DNA of 10,923 bases from the NCBI GenBank assembly GCA_937908275.1, contig CALERA010000495.1, positions 1 through 10,923 on the forward strand, given 5' to 3'. The notes under the pieces are model-generated. The model was given only the letters and a program-made list of their open reading frames with translations. It did no database searches and was not told the origin of the DNA. The stretch is from an uncultured Desulfarculaceae bacterium (GTDB lineage Bacteria; Desulfobacterota; Desulfarculia; Desulfarculales; Desulfarculaceae). Made by a program: the position numbers and the translations under genes. The stretch's first letter is position 1. Each line of letters opens with the position of its first letter. This document shows positions 1-5,524 of this stretch, in pieces.

Positions 1-440
1 ACGCCCAGATCATCGCCAACGCCAAGGCCTACGATCCCGAGGCGGTGATCCAGGGGGTGTACCTGGCCGAGATGGCCGGGAAGGGGGTGGAGGTCATCCT
101 GGGCGCCCACCGCGATCCCAAGATGGGCCCCATCGTGATGTTCGGCCTGGGCGGCACCCTGGTGGAGGTGCTCAAGGACGTCAGCTTCCGCCTGGCCCCC
201 ATGTGGGAGTCCAGCGCCGAGCGCATGATCCAGGAGATCAAGGCCTACAAGGTGTTGCAGGGCGTGCGCGGCAATCCGCCCTCGGACGTGAGCGCGCTCA
301 AGGACTGCATCCTGCGCCTGTCGCAGCTGTTGGACGAGAACCCGCAGATCGCGGAAATGGACATCAACCCCCTCATCGTCTATCCCGAGGGGCAGGGATG
401 CGCGGTGGCCGACTGCCGCATCATCCTCAAGCACCAGTAG
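1..440 (+). CDS. Acyl-CoA synthetase (ADP-forming), C-terminal part of the ATP-grasp (beta) domain; 5' end outside window
   Basis: Only the last 145 codons are present, and the frame is open from base 3. The enzyme family (ADP-forming acetyl/acyl-CoA synthetase, NDP-forming) interconverts acyl-CoA + ADP + Pi with free acid + CoA + ATP in the cytoplasm, which gives substrate-level ATP in many anaerobes. The visible part holds the hallmark ATP-grasp block GAHRDPKMGPIVMFGLGG followed by VEVLKDVSFRLAP. The closing EMDINPLIVYPEG, with the conserved Asp-Ile-Asn-Pro metal/ATP-binding stretch, lies about 25 residues before the end. The fused enzyme is normally about 700 residues, so roughly four fifths lies upstream of the window. 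A GC-rich hairpin and then an FNT channel gene follow within 65 bp on the same strand, so cotranscription is likely. Substrate (acetate or another acid) cannot be read from this part. Family assignment is secure. Confidence 0.93.
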   Translation, partial: AQIIANAKAYDPEAVIQGVYLAEMAGKGVEVILGAHRDPKMGPIVMFGLGGTLVEVLKDVSFRLAPMWESSAERMIQEIKAYKVLQGVRGNPPSDVSALKDCILRLSQLLDENPQIAEMDINPLIVYPEGQGCAVADCRIILKHQ

Positions 441-447
441 CGTTGAT

Positions 448-474
448 CCGGGGCGGCCATCCCGGCCGCCCCGG
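448..474 (+). other. Perfect 11-bp GC-rich hairpin between the synthetase and FNT genes
   Basis: Bases 448-458 (ccggggcggcc) pair perfectly with 464-474 (ggccgccccgg) around a 5-base loop. It begins 8 nt after the synthetase stop codon. The downstream side is ccgtaaaacg with no T tract, so it does not look like an efficient intrinsic terminator. It may stabilise the 3' end of the upstream mRNA, partly attenuate transcription into the FNT gene, or act as a processing boundary. The pairing is seen directly; the role is inferred. Confidence 0.6.
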
Positions 475-505
475 CCGTAAAACGTTCTGCACGGGGGGTG
501 CATAA

Positions 506-1384
506 ATGGACGCTACGGCCCAACCACATATTTCCCCTAACCACATCGACGCCTTGCTGCCGCCCCAGATGGCGGCCAAGGCCGAGCAGATCGGGGTGGC
601 CAAGGCCGAAATCTGCCTGGCCAAGCTCTTCACCCTGGCGGTCCTGGCCGGCTCCTTCATCGGCCTGGGCGCGGCCTTTTCCACCACCGTCACCGCCGGC
701 CTGAGCGGGGCGCCCTGGGGCCTGACCCGGCTGCTGGCCGGGACCACCTTCTGCCTGGGCCTGATCCTGGTGGTGGTGGCCGGGGCCGAGCTGTTCACCG
801 GCAACAACCTCATCGTCATGGCCTGGGCCGGGGGCAAGGTCTCCTTCCGGGCCCTGTTGCGCAACTGGGTGGTGGTCTACCTGGGCAACCTGGCCGGCTC
901 CCTGGCCACCGCCGGCCTGGTCTACTACTCGGGGCAATACTTCTTCGGCGACCGGGCGGTGGGGGTCAACGCCCTGAACATCGCCAACGCCAAGTGCGCC
1001 ATCGCCTTCGTGCCGGGCCTGGCCCTGGGCATCCTGTGCAACGCCTTGGTCTGCCTGGCGGTTTGGCTTTGCTACAGCGCCCGCAGCGTGACAGACAAGA
1101 TCGCCGCGGTGCTGTTTCCCATCACCGCCTTCGTGGCCGCGGGCTTCGAGCACTGCGTGGCCAACATGTACTTCATCTCCCTGGGCCTGTTCATCAAGCT
1201 GGGCGCGCCCGAGGGCTTCTGGGCCGGCCTGGCCAAGACCCCGGCCGACTGGCCCCACCTGACCTGGCAGGGCTTCTGGCTGGCCAACCTGCTGCCGGTG
1301 ACCCTGGGCAACCTGATCGGCGGCACGCTGCTGGTGGGCCTGGTCTATTGGTTCGTCTACCTGCGCGGAGGCCGCCGGGCCTGA
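506..1384 (+). CDS. Formate/nitrite transporter (FNT/FocA-NirC) family channel
   Basis: 292 residues, close to the family's usual 270-290. Members are pentameric inner-membrane channels for small monovalent anions (formate, nitrite, hydrosulfide, and acetate or lactate for some). Visible hallmarks are AELFTGN (residues 94-100, with the Omega-loop Thr at 98), GFEHCVANM (213-221, with the central pore His at 216) and the closing NLLPVTLGNLIGG membrane segment. About six hydrophobic helices can be traced, with a 35-residue hydrophilic N-terminus. The ATG at 506 is preceded by a G-rich Shine-Dalgarno run at 493-498, 7 nt away; a GTG at 498 is in another frame. Lying just downstream of an acyl-CoA synthetase, it could pass the acid product across the membrane. 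Which anion it carries cannot be read from the sequence, and FocA, NirC, FdhC and HSC subtypes remain possible. Confidence 0.93.
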   Translation: MDATAQPHISPNHIDALLPPQMAAKAEQIGVAKAEICLAKLFTLAVLAGSFIGLGAAFSTTVTAGLSGAPWGLTRLLAGTTFCLGLILVVVAGAELFTGNNLIVMAWAGGKVSFRALLRNWVVVYLGNLAGSLATAGLVYYSGQYFFGDRAVGVNALNIANAKCAIAFVPGLALGILCNALVCLAVWLCYSARSVTDKIAAVLFPITAFVAAGFEHCVANMYFISLGLFIKLGAPEGFWAGLAKTPADWPHLTWQGFWLANLLPVTLGNLIGGTLLVGLVYWFVYLRGGRRA

Positions 1385-1600
1385 GCCCTCGGCCCCGCCG
1401 ACAATCCGCCCTCCCCCTCAGGGGGCTGCACCCGCCGCGCGACCCCCACTCGCGCGGCCCCACGGGTCAGCCCCCTGTCATTTTGCCCCGCCCGCGCGGG
1501 TTGGATTTGGGCTTCCGGGGCTGGCCCATCGACCTGGCCGATACCAGCCCCGACGGGTCCGGCCCTGGCCGAAGCTGCCGTTTCTAAAGCCGCAAAAAGG
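1385..1600 (+). other. Noncoding spacer between FNT and HndB-like genes, with inverted repeats
   Basis: No convincing gene lies in this stretch; the open frames here are GC-rich shadows. It holds a short hairpin (ccccc 1413-1417 / ggggg 1421-1425), a 9-bp stem (1434-1442 with 1450-1458, 7-base loop), and a longer interrupted hairpin (1517-1551). None is followed by a T run, so the end of the FNT transcript is not marked by a clear intrinsic terminator. A candidate promoter for the next operon starts at 1601. Confidence 0.6.
1517..1551 (+). other. Interrupted hairpin upstream of the HndB/NuoF-like operon
   Basis: Bases 1517-1524 (ggggctgg) pair with 1544-1551 (ccagcccc), extended by a C-G pair at 1516/1552. 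Inside this, 1528-1531 (atcg) pairs with 1539-1542 (cgat) around a 7-base loop, giving a 3-versus-1 internal bulge. No T tract follows. It could be the 3' end of the FNT transcript or simple GC-rich self-complementarity. The pairing is seen directly; the function is unknown. Confidence 0.35.
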
Positions 1601-1629
1601 TGGACTTCACGGACGTATCTTGTTATGCT
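1601..1629 (+). promoter_or_regulatory. Candidate sigma70-type promoter (extended -10) for the HndB/NuoF-like operon
   Basis: The -10 candidate TATGCT at 1624-1629 keeps the key T, A and final T. It is preceded by TGT, which gives an extended -10 TGn element. A 17-base spacer upstream lies TGGACT (1601-1606), 4 of 6 matches to TTGACA. Transcription would start near 1636, leaving a leader of about 43 nt before the ATG at 1679. This rules out the upstream in-frame ATG at 1625, which overlaps the -10. The local drop in GC around 1575-1625 supports a regulatory region. Confidence 0.45.
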
Positions 1630-1678
1630 CGGGCCGCGCAAAAATCCCCCAATCGGGGTCAAGTTCCGGGAGGATGAC

Positions 1679-2056
1679 ATGGCTAAGCTGAAGATCAGCG
1701 ATCTCGCCAAGATCAAAGAACAGGTGGCCCAGGCCAACTGCCTGCGCGAGGGCGGGGCCCAGGTGAAAGTCACCGTGCACATGGGCACTTGCGGCATCGC
1801 CAGCGGCGCGCGCGACGTGCTCAGCGCCCTGATGGACGAACTGGCCAAGAGCGGCCGCAAGGACATCGTGGTCGCCACCAGCGGCTGCGCGGACAACTGC
1901 GCCGCCGAGCCCCTGGTCACGGTGCAGAAGACCGGTGGCGATCCGGTCAACTATTCCCAGATGGACGACGCCAAGGTGCGCCAGGTCTTCAACCGCCACG
2001 TGCTTGCCGACGAGGTCCAGACCCAGTGGGTCGCGGCCGCCGGCGGCCAGCAGTAG
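1679..2056 (+). CDS. HndB-like thioredoxin-fold (2Fe-2S) ferredoxin domain protein
   Basis: 125 residues, matching the small subunit found beside NuoF-like proteins in NADP-reducing and electron-bifurcating hydrogenases (HndB type). It is expected to be a cytoplasmic electron-transfer subunit. A short charged N-terminal helix (1-20) is followed by a thioredoxin-like core with HMGTCGIASGA (34-44) and SGCADNCAAEP (68-78). Cysteines C38, C70 and C74 sit at cluster-ligand positions. The usual first ligand of the Cx4C pair appears replaced by His34, and an extra Cys21 lies in the N-terminal segment. The start at 1679 has a GGGAGG Shine-Dalgarno (1668-1673) 5 nt upstream; an in-frame ATG at 1625 falls inside the candidate promoter. 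The NuoF-like partner follows after 9 nt. The family call is firm; whether it binds a cluster here is not proven by sequence. Confidence 0.88.
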   Translation: MAKLKISDLAKIKEQVAQANCLREGGAQVKVTVHMGTCGIASGARDVLSALMDELAKSGRKDIVVATSGCADNCAAEPLVTVQKTGGDPVNYSQMDDAKVRQVFNRHVLADEVQTQWVAAAGGQQ

Positions 2057-2065
2057 GGGGGCGTC

Positions 2066-3856
2066 ATGAAACTCTATCGTCAACACTGGCTGATTTGCGG
2101 CGGCACCGGCTGCCAGGCCGCGGGCTCCATCGCGGTCTACGAGGAGCTCAAGGCGGAGATCGCCAAACAGGGCCTGAGCGACGAGATCAAGGTGGTGGAG
2201 ACCGGTTGCAACGGCTTCTGCGCCATGGGTCCGGTGGCGGTGGTCTATCCCGAGGGCGTCTTCTACGTGGCCATCGAGAAGACCGACGTGGCCGAGCTGG
2301 TGACCGAGCACATGCTCAAGGGCCGGCCGGTCTCGCGCCTGTTCTACAAGGATCCCGCCAGCAAGAGCGTGATCCCCGACATGATGGACATCCCCTTCTT
2401 CCACCTCCAGAAGCTGATCGCGCTCAAGAACCGCGGCATGCTGGACGCGGAGAGCATCGACGAGTACATCGGCCGCGACGGCTACAAGGCCCTGGCCAAG
2501 GCCCTGACCGAGATGTCGCCCGAGCAGATCATCGCCGAGGTCAAGACCAGCGGTCTGCGCGGCCGCGGCGGCGCGGGCTTCCCCACCGGCCTGAAGTGGG
2601 AGTTCTGCTCGAAGTCCCCGGGCGAGGTCAAGTACGTGCTCTGCAACGCCGACGAAGGCGACCCCGGCGCGTTCATGGACCGCTCCATCCTGGAGGCCGA
2701 CCCCCACGCAGTGGTGGAAGGCATGACCATCGCGGCCAAGGCCATCGGGGCCAACGAGGGCTACGTCTACTGCCGGGCCGAGTATCCCCTGGCGGTCAAC
2801 CGCCTGCAGCTGGCCATCGACCACGCCCGGGAGTACGGCCTGCTGGGCGACAACATCCTGGACAGCGGCTTCTCCTTCGACCTGCACATCTACCAGGGCG
2901 CGGGCGCCTTTGTCTGCGGCGAGGAAACCGCCCTGATGCGCTCCATCGAGGGCAAGCGCGGCATGCCGCGGCCCCGGCCCCCCTTCCCGGCCGTGGCCGG
3001 CCTCTGGAACCGCCCCACGGTCCTCAATAACGTCGAGACCTGGGCCAACATCCCCCAGATCATCCAGAACGGCGGGGCCTGGTACGCGGCCATCGGCACC
3101 GAGGGCAGCAAGGGCACCAAGGTCTTCGCGCTCACCGGCCATGTCAACAACATCGGCCTGGTGGAGGTGCCCATGGGCACCTCGCTGCACAAGATCATCT
3201 ATGACATCGGCGGCGGCATCCCCAAGAAGCACCGCAAATTCAAGGCCGTGCAGCTGGGCGGCCCCTCCGGCGGCTGCGTGCCCGAGCAGCACCTGGACAC
3301 CATCTGCGATTACGAGGCCATCGCCAAGGTCGGCGCCATCATGGGCAGCGGCGGCATGATCGTCATGGACGACAGCACCTGCATGGTGGACATGGCCCGC
3401 TTCTTCATGGACTTCGTGCAGGAGGAATCCTGCGGCAAGTGCACCCCCTGCCGCGAGGGCACCCGGCGCATGCTCCAGATCCTGGAGCGCATCGTGGAAG
3501 GCGAGGGTAAGGAAGGCGACATCGAGACCCTGGAGGAGCTGGCGGCCATGATCCAGACCTCCAGCCTCTGCGGCCTGGGCCAGACCGGCCCCAACCCGGT
3601 GCTTTCCACCCTGCGCTACTTCCGCGACGAGTACGAGGCCCACATCCGGGACAAGAAGTGTCCGGCCAAGAGCTGCGTGGCCCTGCTGGAGTTCAAGGTG
3701 GACGAGGCCAAGTGCAAGGCCTGCGGCCTGTGCTTCAAGAACTGCCCGGTGGACGCCATCACCTGGGAGAAGAAGAAGCCGGCCCACATCGACCTCGAAA
3801 AGTGCATCAAGTGCAAGACCTGCTTCGAGAATTGCAAATTCGACGCCATCAACTGA
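2066..3856 (+). CDS. nuoF: NuoF/HndC-like NAD(P)H-binding FMN iron-sulfur flavoprotein with N- and C-terminal ferredoxin domains
   Basis: 596 residues, the size of HndC/HydB subunits rather than the roughly 440-residue complex I NuoF. It takes electrons from or gives them to NAD(P)H through FMN and passes them along Fe-S clusters in the cytoplasm. Domains in order: thioredoxin-like [2Fe-2S] (C11, C16, C48, C52); NADH/FMN-binding 51-kDa domain with GLRGRGGAGFPTG (163-175), NADEGDPGAF (194-203) and GAFVCGEE (280-287); SLBB region (about 350-430); 4Fe-4S domain with C456, C459, C462 and C502; Cys532/Cys537 linker; and a 2x[4Fe-4S] ferredoxin (C550, C553, C556, C560; C580, C583, C586, C590). All expected ligands are present. 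The ATG lies 9 nt after the HndB-like stop, with a G run (2056-2061) as Shine-Dalgarno. A strong terminator follows, so no catalytic partner (hydrogenase, FDH, Hdr) is in the transcript. Family certain; partner and physiological direction unknown. Confidence 0.95.
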   Translation: MKLYRQHWLICGGTGCQAAGSIAVYEELKAEIAKQGLSDEIKVVETGCNGFCAMGPVAVVYPEGVFYVAIEKTDVAELVTEHMLKGRPVSRLFYKDPASKSVIPDMMDIPFFHLQKLIALKNRGMLDAESIDEYIGRDGYKALAKALTEMSPEQIIAEVKTSGLRGRGGAGFPTGLKWEFCSKSPGEVKYVLCNADEGDPGAFMDRSILEADPHAVVEGMTIAAKAIGANEGYVYCRAEYPLAVNRLQLAIDHAREYGLLGDNILDSGFSFDLHIYQGAGAFVCGEETALMRSIEGKRGMPRPRPPFPAVAGLWNRPTVLNNVETWANIPQIIQNGGAWYAAIGTEGSKGTKVFALTGHVNNIGLVEVPMGTSLHKIIYDIGGGIPKKHRKFKAVQLGGPSGGCVPEQHLDTICDYEAIAKVGAIMGSGGMIVMDDSTCMVDMARFFMDFVQEESCGKCTPCREGTRRMLQILERIVEGEGKEGDIETLEELAAMIQTSSLCGLGQTGPNPVLSTLRYFRDEYEAHIRDKKCPAKSCVALLEFKVDEAKCKACGLCFKNCPVDAITWEKKKPAHIDLEKCIKCKTCFENCKFDAIN

Positions 3857-3879
3857 CCGCGTCGCATCGCTGATAACCA

Positions 3880-3922
3880 CGCCGCCCGCGCCGGAGCAAT
3901 CCGGCGCGGGCGGCGCGCTTTT
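3880..3922 (+). terminator. Intrinsic terminator after the NuoF-like gene
   Basis: A perfect 16-bp stem (3880-3895 with 3900-3915) closes on a GCAA tetraloop (a GNRA loop). TTTT at 3919-3922 follows, 23 nt after the stop codon. The SDR gene ends convergently at 3939, so the same stem also sits 24 nt past the SDR stop on the minus strand. There it is followed only by tggttatcag, so minus-strand termination would be weaker. Hairpin and T run are seen directly. Confidence 0.9.
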
Positions 3923-3938
3923 GGGGCGGAAGTTGCGG

Positions 3939-4730
3939 CTACATCAGGCCGCGATAGAGCCCGCCGTCGATGACCACGCTGGCCCCGGTGATATAGGCCG
4001 CGCGCTCCGAGGCCAGGAAGACCGCCAGGTCGGCGAATTCCTCGGGCCGGCCCATGCGCCCCAGGGGGATGCCGGTCAGCACCCCGGCCGCGATCTCCTC
4101 CCGGGAGCGCCCCTCGTTGGCGCTGCGGTAATCCAGGATCTGGTCCACCCGCTCGGTGAGGATCCAGCCCTGGCAGATATTGTTGACCGTGATGCCCGCC
4201 GGCCCCACCTCGTCGGCCAGGCTCTTGGCCCAGCCGATCACCGCCGCGCGCAGGCTGTTGCTCTGGATCAGGGCCGGCAGGGGCTGCTTGACCGAGACGC
4301 TGGTGACGTTGACGATGCGGCCCCAGCCTTTCTCGCGCATGTAGGGCAGGGCCCCGCGCACCAGGGCCTGGGCGGAAAAGAGCAGCAACCGGGCGGCCTT
4401 GAACCAGGACTCCTCGTCGAAGTCGGCGAAGCCCCCGGCCGGGGGGCCGCCGCCGTTGGTCACCAGCACGTCCAACCGGCCCAACTCCTGCCCGGCCTGG
4501 CGGGTGAACTCCTCGGCCTGGCGGGAATCCAGCAGGTCCACCGCCCGCCACCAGACCCGGACGCCATGGCGCTCGCTGGCCTCGCGGGCCAGGTCGGCCA
4601 GCTTTTGCTCGTTGCGGGCGCAGACCGCCAGGTCGCAGCCCTCGGCCGCCAGGCCCAGGGCCACCGCCCGGCCCAGGCCCTGGCTGGCCCCGGCCACGCA
4701 GGCCACCCGTCCCTTGAGTCCCATGTCCAT
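3939..4730 (-). CDS. Divergent short-chain dehydrogenase/reductase (SDR) family protein lacking the YxxxK catalytic pair
   Basis: 263 residues, classical SDR length, Rossmann fold, cytoplasmic. The nucleotide-binding motif GASQGLG (14-20) and the C-terminal ITGASVVIDGG (247-257) are intact. The NNAG-type motif reads NGGGPP (92-97). The active-site Ser is present (S144). Thirteen residues on, where the catalytic Tyr should be, is Ser157, and the Lys position is Arg161 (SNSLRAA instead of YxxSKAA). The usual N-x-x-x-P-G turn reads NICQGW. I recall a subfamily of SDRs annotated as FabG-like reductases with a similar SN-LR pattern, so this is probably conserved divergence rather than recent decay. 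The substrate is unknown, and oxidoreductase activity by the standard mechanism is doubtful. The ATG at 4730 has GGGGA 11 nt upstream; a second ATG lies at codon 3. It starts 5 bp after the preceding membrane-protein stop, so translation is probably coupled. Confidence 0.9.
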   Translation of the reverse strand: MDMGLKGRVACVAGASQGLGRAVALGLAAEGCDLAVCARNEQKLADLAREASERHGVRVWWRAVDLLDSRQAEEFTRQAGQELGRLDVLVTNGGGPPAGGFADFDEESWFKAARLLLFSAQALVRGALPYMREKGWGRIVNVTSVSVKQPLPALIQSNSLRAAVIGWAKSLADEVGPAGITVNNICQGWILTERVDQILDYRSANEGRSREEIAAGVLTGIPLGRMGRPEEFADLAVFLASERAAYITGASVVIDGGLYRGLM

Positions 4731-4735
4731 AGGCG

Positions 4736-4912
4736 TTATTTCCCCGGTTTAGGCGGTGGAATTGCCGGCGCGGGTGGAACGAATCCTTCATCTATCCTGT
4801 CGCCGCCCGGTTTGGGATGGGGAGCAGGTCTTGGAGGTGGCGATGGTGGTGATGGTGGCGTGGGTTTTCTCTCCTGCATACTTTGTCTTGGCGGAGTTGG
4901 TTGTCCCGTCAT
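4736..4912 (-). CDS. Possible separately translated 58-residue proline-rich peptide (internal in-frame start)
   Basis: Within the membrane-protein frame, codon 185 is an ATG (4912-4910). It is preceded by the consensus Shine-Dalgarno AAAGGAGGT (4925-4917), with 5 nt between AGGAGG and the ATG. This is a far better initiation signal than the one at the annotated start 5464. Translation here would give a 58-residue Pro-rich soluble peptide. Either it is an alternative product nested in the longer gene, or it is the original native small gene to which the AT-rich coding segment became joined. GC content rises again just downstream of this ATG. The signal is seen directly; use in the cell is not shown. 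Confidence 0.4.
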   Translation of the reverse strand: MTGQPTPPRQSMQERKPTPPSPPSPPPRPAPHPKPGGDRIDEGFVPPAPAIPPPKPGK

Positions 4913-5464
4913 GTCAACCTCCTTTAAGTTTGAGAAAGCAAACCATGAAAGGAATAGCCAAGCACAACAAAAAGACGTGATTGAAACAAAATTGGATATT
5001 TTGGTAACCAAACCTAACCGCTTACTAGTCAGAATACACCTAGATACTTCCACGCTTGGAGGTTTTTCACAACTGGATTGCTGCTTATCCATTTCCTTTA
5101 TCAAGTTAGATATTGTTAACTGAGAAAGCTTTAGAGACAACAACGTTGAGATGATGGTAACGCCAAAGAAGAGCCAGGCAGCAGCTAATACATTTATGGA
5201 GATCGGTGCGCCACGCACGATGTAGTTTGCAAAGCTGATTGAAAAAGTTAAGGCTACGCCTGACAAGGTCAGAAGTGTGTGGTCTACTTGCTTTGATGTT
5301 TCAAATGAGAAGTTGATGTACTGATTACGTTGGCTAATGTAATGGGAATAATTATTATTATACCATTCATGCTCTTTAGAGGACAAATCGTTTGTTTTCT
5401 GTGCGTTACGTAATAAATAGGAACTCCTAGTCGCAACCAATCCTTTTCGACATGTGCTTTTCAT
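4736..5464 (-). CDS. Hypothetical three-helix membrane protein with proline-rich C-terminal tail, in an AT-rich island
   Basis: I do not recognise this 242-residue protein. It has a polar Asn/Tyr/Gln-rich N-terminus (1-60) and hydrophobic segments at about 63-83, 90-111 and 153-177. A charged amphipathic stretch (112-150) lies between the second and third segments. The tail (185-242) has no hydrophobic segment and is rich in Pro, with PPSPPSPPP at 203-211. The DNA is strikingly AT-rich against its neighbours: 4981-5040 holds only 21 G/C of 60, while flanking genes are near 70%. Codons such as tta, aat and ata are common here, suggesting horizontal acquisition. An in-frame stop lies upstream, so ATG 5464 is the first possible ATG, but it lacks a clear Shine-Dalgarno. 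The 60-bp gap to the ABC gene holds at best a weak promoter (TTGTCA 5538-5533, TAAGGT 5514-5509, 18-bp spacer). Small multi-helix membrane proteins of this kind include defence effectors, but nothing here proves that. Confidence 0.72.
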   Translation of the reverse strand: MKSTCRKGLVATRSSYLLRNAQKTNDLSSKEHEWYNNNYSHYISQRNQYINFSFETSKQVDHTLLTLSGVALTFSISFANYIVRGAPISINVLAAAWLFFGVTIISTLLSLKLSQLTISNLIKEMDKQQSSCEKPPSVEVSRCILTSKRLGLVTKISNFVSITSFCCAWLFLSWFAFSNLKEVDMTGQPTPPRQSMQERKPTPPSPPSPPPRPAPHPKPGGDRIDEGFVPPAPAIPPPKPGK

Positions 5465-5524
5465 GAGAGCTATTTTTCTGCTAGTTATCTATGAAACATA
5501 TTCCAAATACCTTACATCACGATC

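Noticed and set aside
1486..1505. Self-complementary cccgcgcggg near 1491-1500 as an operator or terminator
   Set aside because: Short pure-GC palindromes are expected often in this composition, and no other signal accompanies it.
1625..1678. Upstream in-frame ATG at 1625 for the HndB-like gene
   Set aside because: It overlaps the proposed -10 box. The extra 18 residues are not part of the family, and GGGAGG is positioned for the ATG at 1679.
1607..3880. Long open frame on the minus strand opposite the HndB/NuoF-like genes (757 codons)
   Set aside because: It is a shadow of GC-rich codons in the real genes. The translation is His/Gly/Ala/Asp-rich without domains, while the plus strand carries complete Fe-S and flavin motifs.
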